A stretch of DNA of 64,000 bases, from assembly GCA_019653755.1 (NCBI GenBank), contig BPCL01000001.1, positions 1-64,000 of the forward strand, in the 5' to 3' direction. Shown piece by piece: positions 44,688-53,671 of this stretch. Positions within the stretch are counted from its first letter, which is position 1, and every line of letters starts with the position of its first letter. Origin of the DNA: Woeseia sp. (lineage in GTDB: Bacteria > Pseudomonadota > Gammaproteobacteria > Steroidobacterales > UBA11654). Under the pieces are notes generated by a model. That model saw nothing but the letters and a program-made list of their open reading frames with translations, had not been told where the DNA came from and did no database searches. Position numbers and translations under genes: made by a program.

Positions 44688-46453
44688 TTTCTCTGCGAGA
44701 TCGTAGAATCGATTAGTCCTAAATAGTCTGATAAGGTTTTACCGTCTTTTGAGAGTGAATCAATTTCACTGATAATTTTGTCAGCTGATTGAATGCTGGT
44801 CGAGACTTTAGCTAAAATGCTTGTGTCCCCTCTCTGAATAGAGACTTGATCCAACACATCAATAATTTCAAAGAGGTCTAAATTGCCGAAATCCGTAAAA
44901 GAGTCTTTTTTAACTTTCGTAATACCTTCACTAGCTAGGAGTTTATCCTCATCACTGACCTCAATTAAGTCAAGGTACTCTGAGAAATCCCTAGTCTTTT
45001 CTTGTGAAAAATCGGTGCTGTTACTCCAAGCTATGTAAACTCTCGGTTCGTTCTCAGAAGAGTTGTTTACTTTGTCCTTGAAGATATCGTATCCAAAGCC
45101 CAGATCGAAACTTCCCAGTGGGATATCAAACCAATAAAGGTCGAAGTTATACCCCAATATAAAATTAAAGAAATTAGTGCGGTTTTCTTTGAGTTGGTAT
45201 GAACTAACAGAGCCTCTATTGAGTTGGCCCATGGTAATTTTAGACTTTATTAATTGAGAATTATTGGCTACCAAAATTCCTCCTAAACTCAATGTGATTG
45301 AATCTCCATCGCTTGAATGTCCAATATTAGCATTGTCATATTGGTAACCATCAACATAGACATCATTTCGATAAGCGCACCCGTATTTACTGCTATTATT
45401 CTTATAGAATTCACAGGAGGTTGATGATGCTTCGATGAATACTCTGTAACTTTCCAATCCTGCAAATGAATCAATTAAACCCCAAGTCTCAAACCCAAAT
45501 AGACCCATCGAATCTTTAAAAGGTTCACCCATGACTTGCCCATAAAAAGCCAATGGAGTTTTATTAATTACATGAGAGGATCTAAAATCAAAACTGACAG
45601 AGTTATACCCTGAATCATCTTTATCTAGGAGCATGTCAGTAAATCCAGAAAATCCACAAGATTGAGTTTCTCCACAAAAAATTGACGTTCTAGAGAAACC
45701 TAATTCTAGAGTAGGAATTGGTCTAAAATCAAAACGCATACCGAAAAAACGTGGGTCAGGAACAGTTCTGGAATGATTTAGTTCCCCTGTCATGATTGAG
45801 AAATCCCATGGACCAATCCATTTGAGAAATCTTGATTCAAAAGGGTCTGAAAAAGTTCTTTCAATAGCTAAGCCTTTAATAGCATTGGCGTTAGTTGATA
45901 GAACTAAACTGTTACCCCATCCAGGACCCCACCAACGTTTTTTAGAGCCAACATCGATTGAATAATTACCTCTAGCGATGGATAGATAGGATTCATTGAA
46001 TAAGGTATCGCCCGGTATTTTTTCCACTTTAAGATTAATTGCTAAATTCTTCGATAAGAAAGTTGATTGAGCGCCGGCCGATTTTGTATAGGTCACAGTG
46101 TCATTGAACCAAGTAAACGGATTGGGATTCTTGGCTACTTTAATATCAGTTTGCCCAGATAAACCTCCCATCTCTGCATCAATTAGAGCGTCTTTTATAC
46201 GTTGAAATGATGCTATTTCAATTAGACTCATTTCAGACTCATTTTTTGTCAGATTATACGCAATATCACCCCAAGCTATTGGCCAAGTTGAGATGGGTAT
46301 ATTTAGAGCTCCAGAATCCACCAAGATTTGGATATCGTGTCTGATTAGTAAATTATCTGGCATCACCCAAGGAGATGCTTGCAAGGGTTTAACTTCAATT
46401 AAGGCTAGAACACATGCGATAAAGATAAACTTTTTAGGTAGTCTCATTTTCAT
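44684..46453 (-). CDS. Wzi-family outer-membrane protein (capsule assembly-like)
   Basis: A 589-residue predicted outer-membrane barrel with a signal peptide (MKMRLPKKFIFIACVLALI). The family features 'KRWWGPGWGNSLVLSTNA' (about residues 171-188) and 'DPRFFGMRFDFRPIPTLELG' are present. Wzi anchors capsular polysaccharide on the cell surface in enterobacteria. No capsule-export genes are nearby, so the local role may be another surface glycan. The last 110 residues form a helical tail ('SEYLDLIEVSDEDKLL') not expected of the barrel. It converges with the amidohydrolase pair, overlapping by 4 bp. Confidence 0.85.
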   Translation of the reverse strand: MKMRLPKKFIFIACVLALIEVKPLQASPWVMPDNLLIRHDIQILVDSGALNIPISTWPIAWGDIAYNLTKNESEMSLIEIASFQRIKDALIDAEMGGLSGQTDIKVAKNPNPFTWFNDTVTYTKSAGAQSTFLSKNLAINLKVEKIPGDTLFNESYLSIARGNYSIDVGSKKRWWGPGWGNSLVLSTNANAIKGLAIERTFSDPFESRFLKWIGPWDFSIMTGELNHSRTVPDPRFFGMRFDFRPIPTLELGFSRTSIFCGETQSCGFSGFTDMLLDKDDSGYNSVSFDFRSSHVINKTPLAFYGQVMGEPFKDSMGLFGFETWGLIDSFAGLESYRVFIEASSTSCEFYKNNSSKYGCAYRNDVYVDGYQYDNANIGHSSDGDSITLSLGGILVANNSQLIKSKITMGQLNRGSVSSYQLKENRTNFFNFILGYNFDLYWFDIPLGSFDLGFGYDIFKDKVNNSSENEPRVYIAWSNSTDFSQEKTRDFSEYLDLIEVSDEDKLLASEGITKVKKDSFTDFGNLDLFEIIDVLDQVSIQRGDTSILAKVSTSIQSADKIISEIDSLSKDGKTLSDYLGLIDSTISQRN

Positions 46454-46554
46454 TAAGCGTATTCTACTACTCAGATGGATAATCTGCTAAAAAAAACTGA
46501 TTTTTGATTTAAATCGAATATAAAATAGATTCGTTCCAATAGATGAATTAACTA

Positions 46555-48417
46555 ATGAATTTTAAAATAATAGGTACGATTTTTATTATTGTCTCTCTGG
46601 CCTCGTGCAGTTTACCCAAAACTGACTTAACGTCAGACCAAAGCTCTATTAGAGAGACGATCAACGGTCAGGTTATTGGAGGAGATAATGGAGAAACTCA
46701 CCAGTGGCTCGGTTTACAATACGGGTCTATACCGGATTCTAGATTCCGTTGGAAAAAAGCAAATACACCCGCTTCTTGGGATGGGGTTAAAGAGACACTT
46801 GATTTTGGACCAAGTTGCATACAACGAGGTTCTTTAATCAATACTTCAAAACGTAGAAAATGGGGTGACATGGTTGGTTCTGAAGATTGTCTTTATCTAA
46901 ATATTTGGGCACCAAAAATGAATCCTGAGAATTTGCAAACTACTGCACCTATGCCTGTAATGTTATGGATCCATGGTGGAAGCAATGTTTCTGGGAATGC
47001 AGATTTTTATAATCCATCTGCACTGGCTTCAGAGCATCAACTTATTGTAGTCACAATTAATTATCGACTTGGTCCCTTTGGCTGGTTTCGTCATCCAAGT
47101 ATTGGAGAAACATCTAACGATGCTGTAAATGCTTCTGGGAATTATGGAAACATTGATACCATCCAAGCCCTAGAATGGGTTCGCTCTAATATATCTGGAT
47201 TTGGTGGCGACCCTAATAACGTGACAATTTTTGGCGAATCAGCAGGCGGCTATAATGTTGCGGCATTGTTATCATCACCGCTAGCAAAGGGCATGTTCCA
47301 TAAAGCTATTATTCAAAGCGGGGGGATTAAGCCAGGTGACATCACTCATTCAGAATCCTTTCTTGAAGAAAATATACCTTGGAAGAATTACACATCAAGG
47401 GAATTAACCAATAGATTATTAATTTTAAAAAAATTAGCTCGTGATCGAGAAGATGCTGTATCAGTTCAGAATTCAATGAGCGATGAGGAAATTACTACAT
47501 TGCTAAGAGGGGCTAGTTCAGAAGAAATATACGAGTCTTTTGAAGCCTCCAGAGTCAATACCAATGAAATGTTAAGGCCCTTTCCAGACGGAGTGGTTCT
47601 AGATGAAGAGGGGATCCTCAATGCGCTGAAAAATGGTGCATCTTCAGATATTCCAACAATTTTTGGGACCAATCGAGATGAGATCAAGCTCTTTCTAGTT
47701 GGCAATAAACGTTTGGTACGCTATTTTTTTGGCTTGCCAAGAATTAGGGACTTGCAGTTGTGGAATGCAATCTCGTCACATCGTTCAGACACTTGGAAAT
47801 TCTTAGCAGTTGATAACCCAGTAAGAGAACTCAGCTCCTTAGGTAGAGAGAATGTTTTCGCCTACAGGTTTGATTGGGATGACGAACCTAGAAAATATGG
47901 AGAAGACCTCTCTGATCTTTTGGGCGCCTCGCATGCTTTTGAGATTCCCTTTGTTATGGGTAATTTTGAGGAAGACACTCTTACCAGATACATTCTTAGT
48001 AAGAAAAACATGAATGAAGTTAAAGGACTTTCCGGGACTATGATGAGTTATTGGGCAGAATTTGCTTATAACGGAGATCCAGGGAAAGGTCGGAGCGGTG
48101 ATCAATTGAAATGGAGATCTTGGGATGAGAGTACATTAGAAAGTCCTAAATTTATAATACTCGATAGTGAAAGCGATCAGGGCATTGTGATGTCATCTAG
48201 CTCTATTACAAGAGAGTCACTTTTCTCAGGTATTGCTGATGATCCTAATATTATGGATTATAAGATGAGGTGTGAATTAGTCGATATTGCTATTAGATAC
48301 GATAATGTTGCGGCTGACGATTGGCTGAATAAATTCTCAAATGGACTTTGTGAGAATCTAGATCCCTATATCGAATGGAGACATTTTTGGTATGATGAGG
48401 ACGATAGACCCTATTAA
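46555..48417 (+). CDS. Lipoprotein carboxylesterase (type B esterase/lipase)
   Basis: A 620-residue serine esterase. The N-terminus has a lipobox ('VSLASC', Cys 18), so it is anchored to a membrane. Catalytic Ser 229 is in 'FGESAGGYN', the oxyanion hole in 'WIHGGSNVSGN' at 138-148, the Glu in 'FGTNRDEIKLF' and the His in 'GASHAFEIPFVMG'. 'GSEDCLYLNIWAP' at 108-120 is the second family signature. It would hydrolyse carboxyl esters of lipids or small molecules. It leads an apparent operon with EVE and DUF4399 genes. Confidence 0.93.
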   Translation: MNFKIIGTIFIIVSLASCSLPKTDLTSDQSSIRETINGQVIGGDNGETHQWLGLQYGSIPDSRFRWKKANTPASWDGVKETLDFGPSCIQRGSLINTSKRRKWGDMVGSEDCLYLNIWAPKMNPENLQTTAPMPVMLWIHGGSNVSGNADFYNPSALASEHQLIVVTINYRLGPFGWFRHPSIGETSNDAVNASGNYGNIDTIQALEWVRSNISGFGGDPNNVTIFGESAGGYNVAALLSSPLAKGMFHKAIIQSGGIKPGDITHSESFLEENIPWKNYTSRELTNRLLILKKLARDREDAVSVQNSMSDEEITTLLRGASSEEIYESFEASRVNTNEMLRPFPDGVVLDEEGILNALKNGASSDIPTIFGTNRDEIKLFLVGNKRLVRYFFGLPRIRDLQLWNAISSHRSDTWKFLAVDNPVRELSSLGRENVFAYRFDWDDEPRKYGEDLSDLLGASHAFEIPFVMGNFEEDTLTRYILSKKNMNEVKGLSGTMMSYWAEFAYNGDPGKGRSGDQLKWRSWDESTLESPKFIILDSESDQGIVMSSSSITRESLFSGIADDPNIMDYKMRCELVDIAIRYDNVAADDWLNKFSNGLCENLDPYIEWRHFWYDEDDRPY

Positions 48418-48425
48418 GGATTGAG

Positions 48426-48884
48426 ATGCAATATTGGTTAATGAAATCAGAACCAGATACTTACAGTATTGATGATTTAAGAGATTTTCAAACGGACCAC
48501 TGGGATGGAATCAGAAACTATCAGGTTAGAAATTTCTTCAGAGATCAAATGAAAGTGGGCGATAAAGCTTTTTTTTACCATTCAAATTGCAAAGAACCAG
48601 GAGTAGTAGGGTTAATGGAGATAGCAAGCACGGCTTATCCTGATCACACAGCATTTGATAAGACTGAAAAATATTTTGACCCCAAAAGCGACCCTGATAA
48701 CCCTAGGTGGTTAATGTTAGATGTTAAATATAAGCGACATTTAAAAAGAAAAATTACATTGACAGAACTTCGAGGTGAAAAATTTCTAGAGAGCATGAGA
48801 TTGCTACAAAAAGGAAACCGTCTTTCGGTGCTTCCAGTCACAAAAGAGGAATGGGATCATATTCTGGGTATGGAGAAGACATGA
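48426..48884 (+). CDS. EVE-domain protein
   Basis: A 152-residue cytosolic protein of the PUA-like EVE fold that binds modified bases in nucleic acid. 'YWLMKSEPDTYSIDDL' at the start, 'WDGIRNYQVRNFFRDQMKVG' at about 24-43 and 'FFYHSNCKEPGVVG' at about 46-59 are diagnostic. The gene lies 8 bp after the esterase and overlaps the following gene by 4 bp. It is a conserved housekeeping member; no methylase or restriction gene is adjacent. Confidence 0.93.
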   Translation: MQYWLMKSEPDTYSIDDLRDFQTDHWDGIRNYQVRNFFRDQMKVGDKAFFYHSNCKEPGVVGLMEIASTAYPDHTAFDKTEKYFDPKSDPDNPRWLMLDVKYKRHLKRKITLTELRGEKFLESMRLLQKGNRLSVLPVTKEEWDHILGMEKT

Positions 48885-49294
48885 GAGGATATAGAGTTAT
48901 TTTTATTACCTTTTTTCTAGTTTGCTTCAATGGGCTAAGCCTAGCAGCAGAATCAAGCACAAAAGTATTCATAATTCAGCCGAAGAACGGGGAGATGGTG
49001 GACAAAACTTTTGAAGTAGTCTTTGGGATAGAGGGTATGACACTTGCTCCGGCTGGCACTTACCAGAATAATACCGGACATCATCATTTAATAATTGATG
49101 CTGAATTACCTGCTTTATCATTGCCTATCCCAGCCAGCGAGAACTACGTTCATTTCGGTAAGGGGCAGGATCGAACCGTATTAACTCTTGAACCCGGAAG
49201 ACACTCGCTCCAATTGCTTTTAGGAGATGGAAATCACATTCCGCATCAACCGCCGGTAGCTTCAAAAAAAATAGAAGTAATTGTTAAACCTTAA
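48881..49294 (+). CDS. Exported DUF4399 protein
   Basis: A 137-residue protein with signal peptide 'RVIFITFFLVCFNGLSLA'. The start is ATG 48881, overlapping the EVE stop; an upstream in-frame start would remove the clean signal. The domain shows 'VFIIQPKNGEMVDKTFEV', 'NNTGHHHLIIDAELP' and 'LLLGDGNHIPHQPPV', the His-rich motif of this family. The His residues may bind metal. Function is unknown. The end overlaps the convergent hydrolase gene by 4 bp. Confidence 0.88.
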   Translation: MRGYRVIFITFFLVCFNGLSLAAESSTKVFIIQPKNGEMVDKTFEVVFGIEGMTLAPAGTYQNNTGHHHLIIDAELPALSLPIPASENYVHFGKGQDRTVLTLEPGRHSLQLLLGDGNHIPHQPPVASKKIEVIVKP

Positions 49295-50091
49295 TTGTTT
49301 TCCGAACGATTCATGAAGGGCCTAATTAAGCCAACAATTTCTTTCGTCCTTAATTCTGGCGAGACAATTCTTGATTGATCTAATACCGCGGTATTGATTT
49401 CAGGGTGAGCATTAGCGATTAATGCCACCTGCTCAATAAAGAAATCATCTTCTGCAGACATTACAAATACTGGACAAGTAATTTTTTTCAAGACAGCAAT
49501 AAAATCTTGCTCCCAAATAGCCGTAAAAGCCTGATTTCTGCCTTGTTTTGATCGTAGTGCACCTCTTAACTCTAAATCAACCAATTCAGGATCAAATTTA
49601 GGAAACAAGGTTTTGATCAGGTTAAAGGTGTTCAATAAATAGTTACCGTCTTCATCCGGTTCTAAAGCGGGCGTAAAATTATCTTTAAAGACTTGTCTTT
49701 CTTCAGCCGTCAGATATGCCGCACCATTGAGACAGAGTGAAAGGACTTTTTCCGGTCTTTCTAGGACTATTTCAGAAGCAATATGGGTGCCAGTGTGATG
49801 AGCGTAGATATGAAATTTCTCTATTCCAATTGCATCAATGGCTTCAGACAGCCAATCTCGATAATCAATTAAACTAGGCATTCCTTCCGGATTGAATGAC
49901 TCTCCAAACCCTGGTGTATCAAAGGCATACATAGGTCGATCATCCTTCATTTCTAACATCATTTTTTCAAACATTATTGAACTCGCTGGGGTTCGATGAA
50001 AAAATAATAAAGGTGTTCCTTTGCCACTGAGATAGCGATAGTGGATTTGCCCAGATTCAGTGTTGATATATGCTTTTTTAATTTGTGCCAT
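49291..50091 (-). CDS. Alpha/beta hydrolase with His in the nucleophile position
   Basis: A 266-residue cytosolic alpha/beta-fold protein. 'LLFFHRTPASS' (28-38) is the oxyanion strand, and 'AFDTPGFGES' (56-65) is the usual DxPGxG segment. At the nucleophile elbow it reads 'YAHHTGTH' (96-103), giving AxHxG instead of GxSxG, so H99 stands where Ser is expected. Such 'HHTG' members are known in the family but their chemistry is unclear. The C-terminal region has 'VFVMSAEDDFFIEQ' with the Asp position retained, and the usual C-terminal His is not evident. Substrate unknown. Confidence 0.85.
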   Translation of the reverse strand: MAQIKKAYINTESGQIHYRYLSGKGTPLLFFHRTPASSIMFEKMMLEMKDDRPMYAFDTPGFGESFNPEGMPSLIDYRDWLSEAIDAIGIEKFHIYAHHTGTHIASEIVLERPEKVLSLCLNGAAYLTAEERQVFKDNFTPALEPDEDGNYLLNTFNLIKTLFPKFDPELVDLELRGALRSKQGRNQAFTAIWEQDFIAVLKKITCPVFVMSAEDDFFIEQVALIANAHPEINTAVLDQSRIVSPELRTKEIVGLIRPFMNRSENN

Positions 50092-50173
50092 TGTCCCAAA
50101 TTACTTATTTATATTATGTAAATATTTACTCTTAGATTAATCGAAAGCACATTAAATTGATATAATGCATCTC

Positions 50174-50737
50174 ATGAATAGACTTATTATAGGAATTTCT
50201 GGCGCCAGTGGCGTTATATATGGTATTCGCCTGCTTGAAATGTTGAAGGATGTTGAAGACATTGAAACTCATTTGGTTGTTACTAATGGAGGCAAGCTAA
50301 ATATTTCCTTGGAAACTGATTTTGATCTCAAAGACATCGAGCAAATGGCAGATGTTGTTCACAGTGATCGTAATCTTGGAGCAAGTATTGCTAGCGGATC
50401 TTTTGAGACAACAGGAATGATTATTGCTCCGTGTTCAATGAAAACACTCTCAGCAGTGGTCAATTCTTACGCAGCCAATTTAATTGTCAGAGCAGCTGAT
50501 GTGATTTTAAAAGAAAAAAGACAGCTTATTATCATCCCTAGAGAGACACCTCTGCATCTTGGTCACACAGAACTCTTTTATAAGGCCTCGCTAATGGGGG
50601 CTCACATTGTCCCTCCAAATCCAGCTTTTTATAATAACCCTGAGAGTATTGACGATATTATCAACCATACTGTGGGCCGTGTTTTAGATTTAGCTGGTGT
50701 TGACAACGATGTTGTTAAGAGATGGAAGGGTGTCTAA
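50174..50737 (+). CDS. ubiX: UbiX flavin prenyltransferase
   Basis: Prenylates FMN with dimethylallyl phosphate to make the prenyl-FMN cofactor of UbiD decarboxylases. The start is ATG 50174, giving 187 residues beginning 'MNRLIIGISGASGVIYG', the flavin-binding motif. 'IIAPCSMKTLSAVVNSYA' and 'RETPLHLGHTELFYKAS' are the other family signatures. A ubiD gene lies 1.4 kb downstream on the same strand, with a flavoprotein-like gene and an opposing SDR gene between. Assignment is secure. Confidence 0.95.
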   Translation: MNRLIIGISGASGVIYGIRLLEMLKDVEDIETHLVVTNGGKLNISLETDFDLKDIEQMADVVHSDRNLGASIASGSFETTGMIIAPCSMKTLSAVVNSYAANLIVRAADVILKEKRQLIIIPRETPLHLGHTELFYKASLMGAHIVPPNPAFYNNPESIDDIINHTVGRVLDLAGVDNDVVKRWKGV

Positions 50738-50743
50738 CCTCCC

Positions 50744-51230
50744 ATGAATTCTGATTCTTTGCAGGATATTATTCTTCGGGTTCAAGAGTTTTTAAATAAT
50801 CACAAACTGTTAGCATCGCTAGCAAAAATAATGAATCTGTATGGGCAGCTACAGTTTTTTATTTTTCTGACACCGAATGAACCTTTATTTTTTATCCTCT
50901 GATAAGACTAAACAATAGGTAATATTCAGACTGATGAGAATGTAGCAATTACTGTTTATAAAGACGTTGAGGATTGGCAATCCATTAAAGGGTCTTCAAG
51001 GCATGGCCGGGTTTTGAGGTAGATCATCTATAGGGATAAGATTTTAGCTGACTACATCAAGAAGTACGTTTTTTTGGACAAATTCTTAAAAACCCAAAAA
51101 AGGGCAAACAGGAAAAGAAAATAGCTGAAAAATTTAAAAATTTTGGTTTGTATTCTAAAACCTAATTTTTTTCGCATTATCGATAATTCATTTTTTTTGG
51201 TTTAAAACAGGAGCTTGTTTTGAAAGACGA
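50744..51230 (+). pseudogene. YhbP-like pyridoxamine-phosphate-oxidase-fold protein, multiply frameshifted
   Basis: Starts 6 bp after ubiX with 'MNSDSLQDIILRVQEFLNN' and 'HKLLASLAK'. After frame changes it continues 'NNESVWAATVFYFSDT', 'SSDKTK', 'NIQTDENVAITVYKDVEDW', 'YIKKYVF-LDKFL' and 'FKNFGLYS'. The order matches the UPF0306/YhbP family of small flavin-fold proteins of about 150 residues. At least four single-base shifts are needed within 480 bp. These lie in the error-rich stretch, so this is probably an intact gene in the organism. The 3' boundary is approximate. Confidence 0.6.
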
Positions 51231-51283
51231 TTTTTGGGGCTATAAAACCTTAGTCGTCTGAGGTGGAATAGTCGGGGGGTTTC

Positions 51284-52033
51284 CTAAATGAGCCCGCTGT
51301 CAACAATGAGAATTTCTCCGGTAATAAGTTTCGCGCCCTCCAAAAACCAAACTAGGGTTTCAGCAACATCTTCAGCCGTTGCGACTTTTTTTAAGGGAAA
51401 TTATCTTCAGCTTGTTGAATAAGAGCAGCATAGGCTTCATCTCCCTTTCCCACCCTTAAGCCATCTGGTTTTTATTGGACCTGGCGCAACAGATTGATTT
51501 GATTTCGGCCCCAAAACAGGGCCCAAAACTTGGTCTTTAGTTTAAGGCAGCTTTGGAGGAAACTAGGCAATTGGGGAAACCCATTCCATTTATTCCAGCT
51601 AATGAGGAATCATTAACAATAGCTCCTAAACCCTGTTTTTTCATATAAGGAACCACTGCCTTTATCATCTGATAGGGGCCTACGACATTAACTGAATAGA
51701 TGTCTAAAAAATCTTCAGAAAAACCCCCCCTCAAGATTTTGAAACGGATTAAATTTAGTTTTGCCAGCATTATTAACTAAGTAATCAATTCGACCCCATT
51801 TGTTTATCGCTGCTTGTACCATCGCTTTGCATTCTTATCGATAGCTACGTTAGCTTTTACGACAATGCATTCAACATTCTGCTCCTCAACTAATTTGCTA
51901 GTGGAAATTGCTTCTTCTTCGGAGCGAGTGTAGTTAATGACAACATTACAACCTTTTTTTGCAAGTAAAACAGCAGTAGCTGCTCCCACACCAGTGGCCG
52001 ATCCTGTAACTATTGCAACTTTCCCTTTTCCAT
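51284..52033 (-). pseudogene. Short-chain dehydrogenase/reductase (SDR), multiply frameshifted
   Basis: An NAD(P)-dependent oxidoreductase of about 250 residues when joined. From ATG 52033 it reads 'MEKGKVAIVTGSATGVGAA', the TGxxxGxG cofactor motif, then 'NVVINYTRSEEEAISTS', 'SVNVVGPYQMIKAVVPYM' and 'GAIVNDSSLAGINGMG', with the YxxxK active site garbled near 51560 ('CLVSSKAALN'). The C-terminus 'AETLVWFLEGAKLITGEIL' and 'IVDSGLI' ends at 51284. At least four frame changes occur in 750 bp, consistent with read errors. Substrate unknown. It is divergent from ubiD. Confidence 0.72.
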
Positions 52034-52151
52034 TATTTTCTGCAGTTTTAATTCGTAGTTATTGTATCGATTAAACTAAATAAAATCTTTGATTTAATTT
52101 GAATTGGCTTAAAGGCACAATAATAGATCAAAACAATCAAAATTTGATTAA

Positions 52152-52157
52152 AGGAGG
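52152..52157 (+). promoter_or_regulatory. AGGAGG ribosome site deciding the ubiD GTG start
   Basis: A perfect AGGAGG seven bases before GTG 52165, where UbiD sequence ('AFNDMRGYMKF') begins. No ATG-led alternative fits the family N-terminus. Confidence 0.65.
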
Positions 52158-52164
52158 CGAAGAA

Positions 52165-53666
52165 GTGGCTTTTAACGATATGAGAGGATACATGAAATTT
52201 CCTCAAAGAAAAAGGTTTACTGATAGACGTAGATATAGAACTTAATGTAGCTAGGGAAACCACAGAACTGCAGCCGTTAATGCGTCATTTACATAATCAA
52301 GATGGTCCCGCTTTGATGCTGAACAATCTTTCTGGTTATAACACCAAAGAAATACCTGTCTTATTTAACCCCCACGGGACTAGGCAAAGAACGGCTATGA
52401 TTTTAGGGAGGATGACCCTTTAAAGGCTAAATTAAAACACGCTGAGATCCTACCGATCAATCAAAATGGCTAAAACCAAATCTGATTGACGCCTCTAAAG
52501 CTTCTTGCAAGGAGAATAAGATAGAGAAGAGGGATATTAATATAGGAAAGCAGTTGCCTCATGTTTGGTTCGGGAAAGAAGGCCCAGCCTATATAACAAA
52601 TGCAGTTGTCATTACAAAAGATCCGGAAACTGGCATCCCTAACACTGGGTGTTATCGATTAACCCAATTATGGAATGCCTCGCACCCTCATGGTGAAGGG
52701 TTTTTTCAGAAGAGGGAAAAAAGAACATGCCTTTCAATTTTTGCTTTCTGGAACCCCCTGGGAACCACATTGGCTTGCATTTGGGGAAAGGCTCAGGAAA
52801 TGGGTAAACCCTTGGGAAAATTTCCATAGCATGTATGGTTGATCCTGTGATTCAAATAGCAGGGGCTACAAGCATCCCTTTTGGTCTCGATGAGATGGAT
52901 TTTGCAGGGGGATTAAGAGGTGAGGCCATTGAAGTTGTTGACTGGAAACAGTGGATATTCAAGTGCCCGCCAATTCTGAGTGGGTTATTGAAGGTCAATT
53001 TTTACCCAAAAGAGATGTAACCATTGGGCCCATTCCAATCCCATTGGTTTTTATGATGAGCACAATTATTTCCATTAATTGAAGTGGATTGATTACCATA
53101 GAAACGATCCGCTTTGGTATTCAACAATGGAGATGGAACCACCTTTTGACCCCAATTACATGGCTTGTTTACCTATCGAAGGGAATTACTTAGTGATTTG
53201 CAGAAAAAAAAACCAGAAGTTGAAAACGTTGTGGTGACACCTAATCTTAGTTATTTTGTTCAACTCTCTGTTGATGGAGCACAAAAACCCACCCCGGGAA
53301 ATTTTGGGAAAAATTTTTACTCCACGCGGGTTTTGGGGGGCTAGCGGACGATGGGGAAGGACAGCCAAAGTTGTTGTCGTTGTCGGTCCTGATGTAAATC
53401 CTTATGATTTGAATGAAGTTGAATGGGCAATTCAAACAAGGGTTCAACCCTTTTCTGACACCATTATCAATAAATCCGGTCAAGCGTTTCTCATGGATCC
53501 TTCGGCACCAAAAGATCCAGGGCATGGGATTGCTCTTCAATCAGAGCAAATCGGCATTGATGCAACTGTTAAGGTTTTTGAACGCTTCCACACTTATCCC
53601 GAATACAGTAATGCCAACGCAGAGGATGTGGCAGCTATTGCGGAGAAATTAAAAGATATTCTTTGA
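52165..53666 (+). pseudogene. ubiD: UbiD-family prenyl-FMN decarboxylase, heavily frameshifted
   Basis: A decarboxylase of aromatic or alpha,beta-unsaturated acids using the UbiX cofactor. Pieces in different frames follow the family in order: 'FLKEKGLLIDVDIELNV', 'LNNLSGYNTKEIPVLFN', 'NAVVITKDPETGIPNTG', 'ASHPHGEGF', 'IACMVDPVIQIAGATS', 'IPFGLDEMDFAGGLRGE', 'VVVTPNLSYFVQLSVDG', and the C-terminus 'NPYDLNEVEWAIQTRVQP' ending at 53666. Joined length is about 500 residues, normal for the family. More than eight indels fall in 1.5 kb, several at expanded G, C or A runs. The gene ends 5 bp before the PEP mutase start. The physiological substrate may be 4-hydroxy-polyprenylbenzoate. Confidence 0.8.
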
Positions 53667-53671
53667 ATTTA

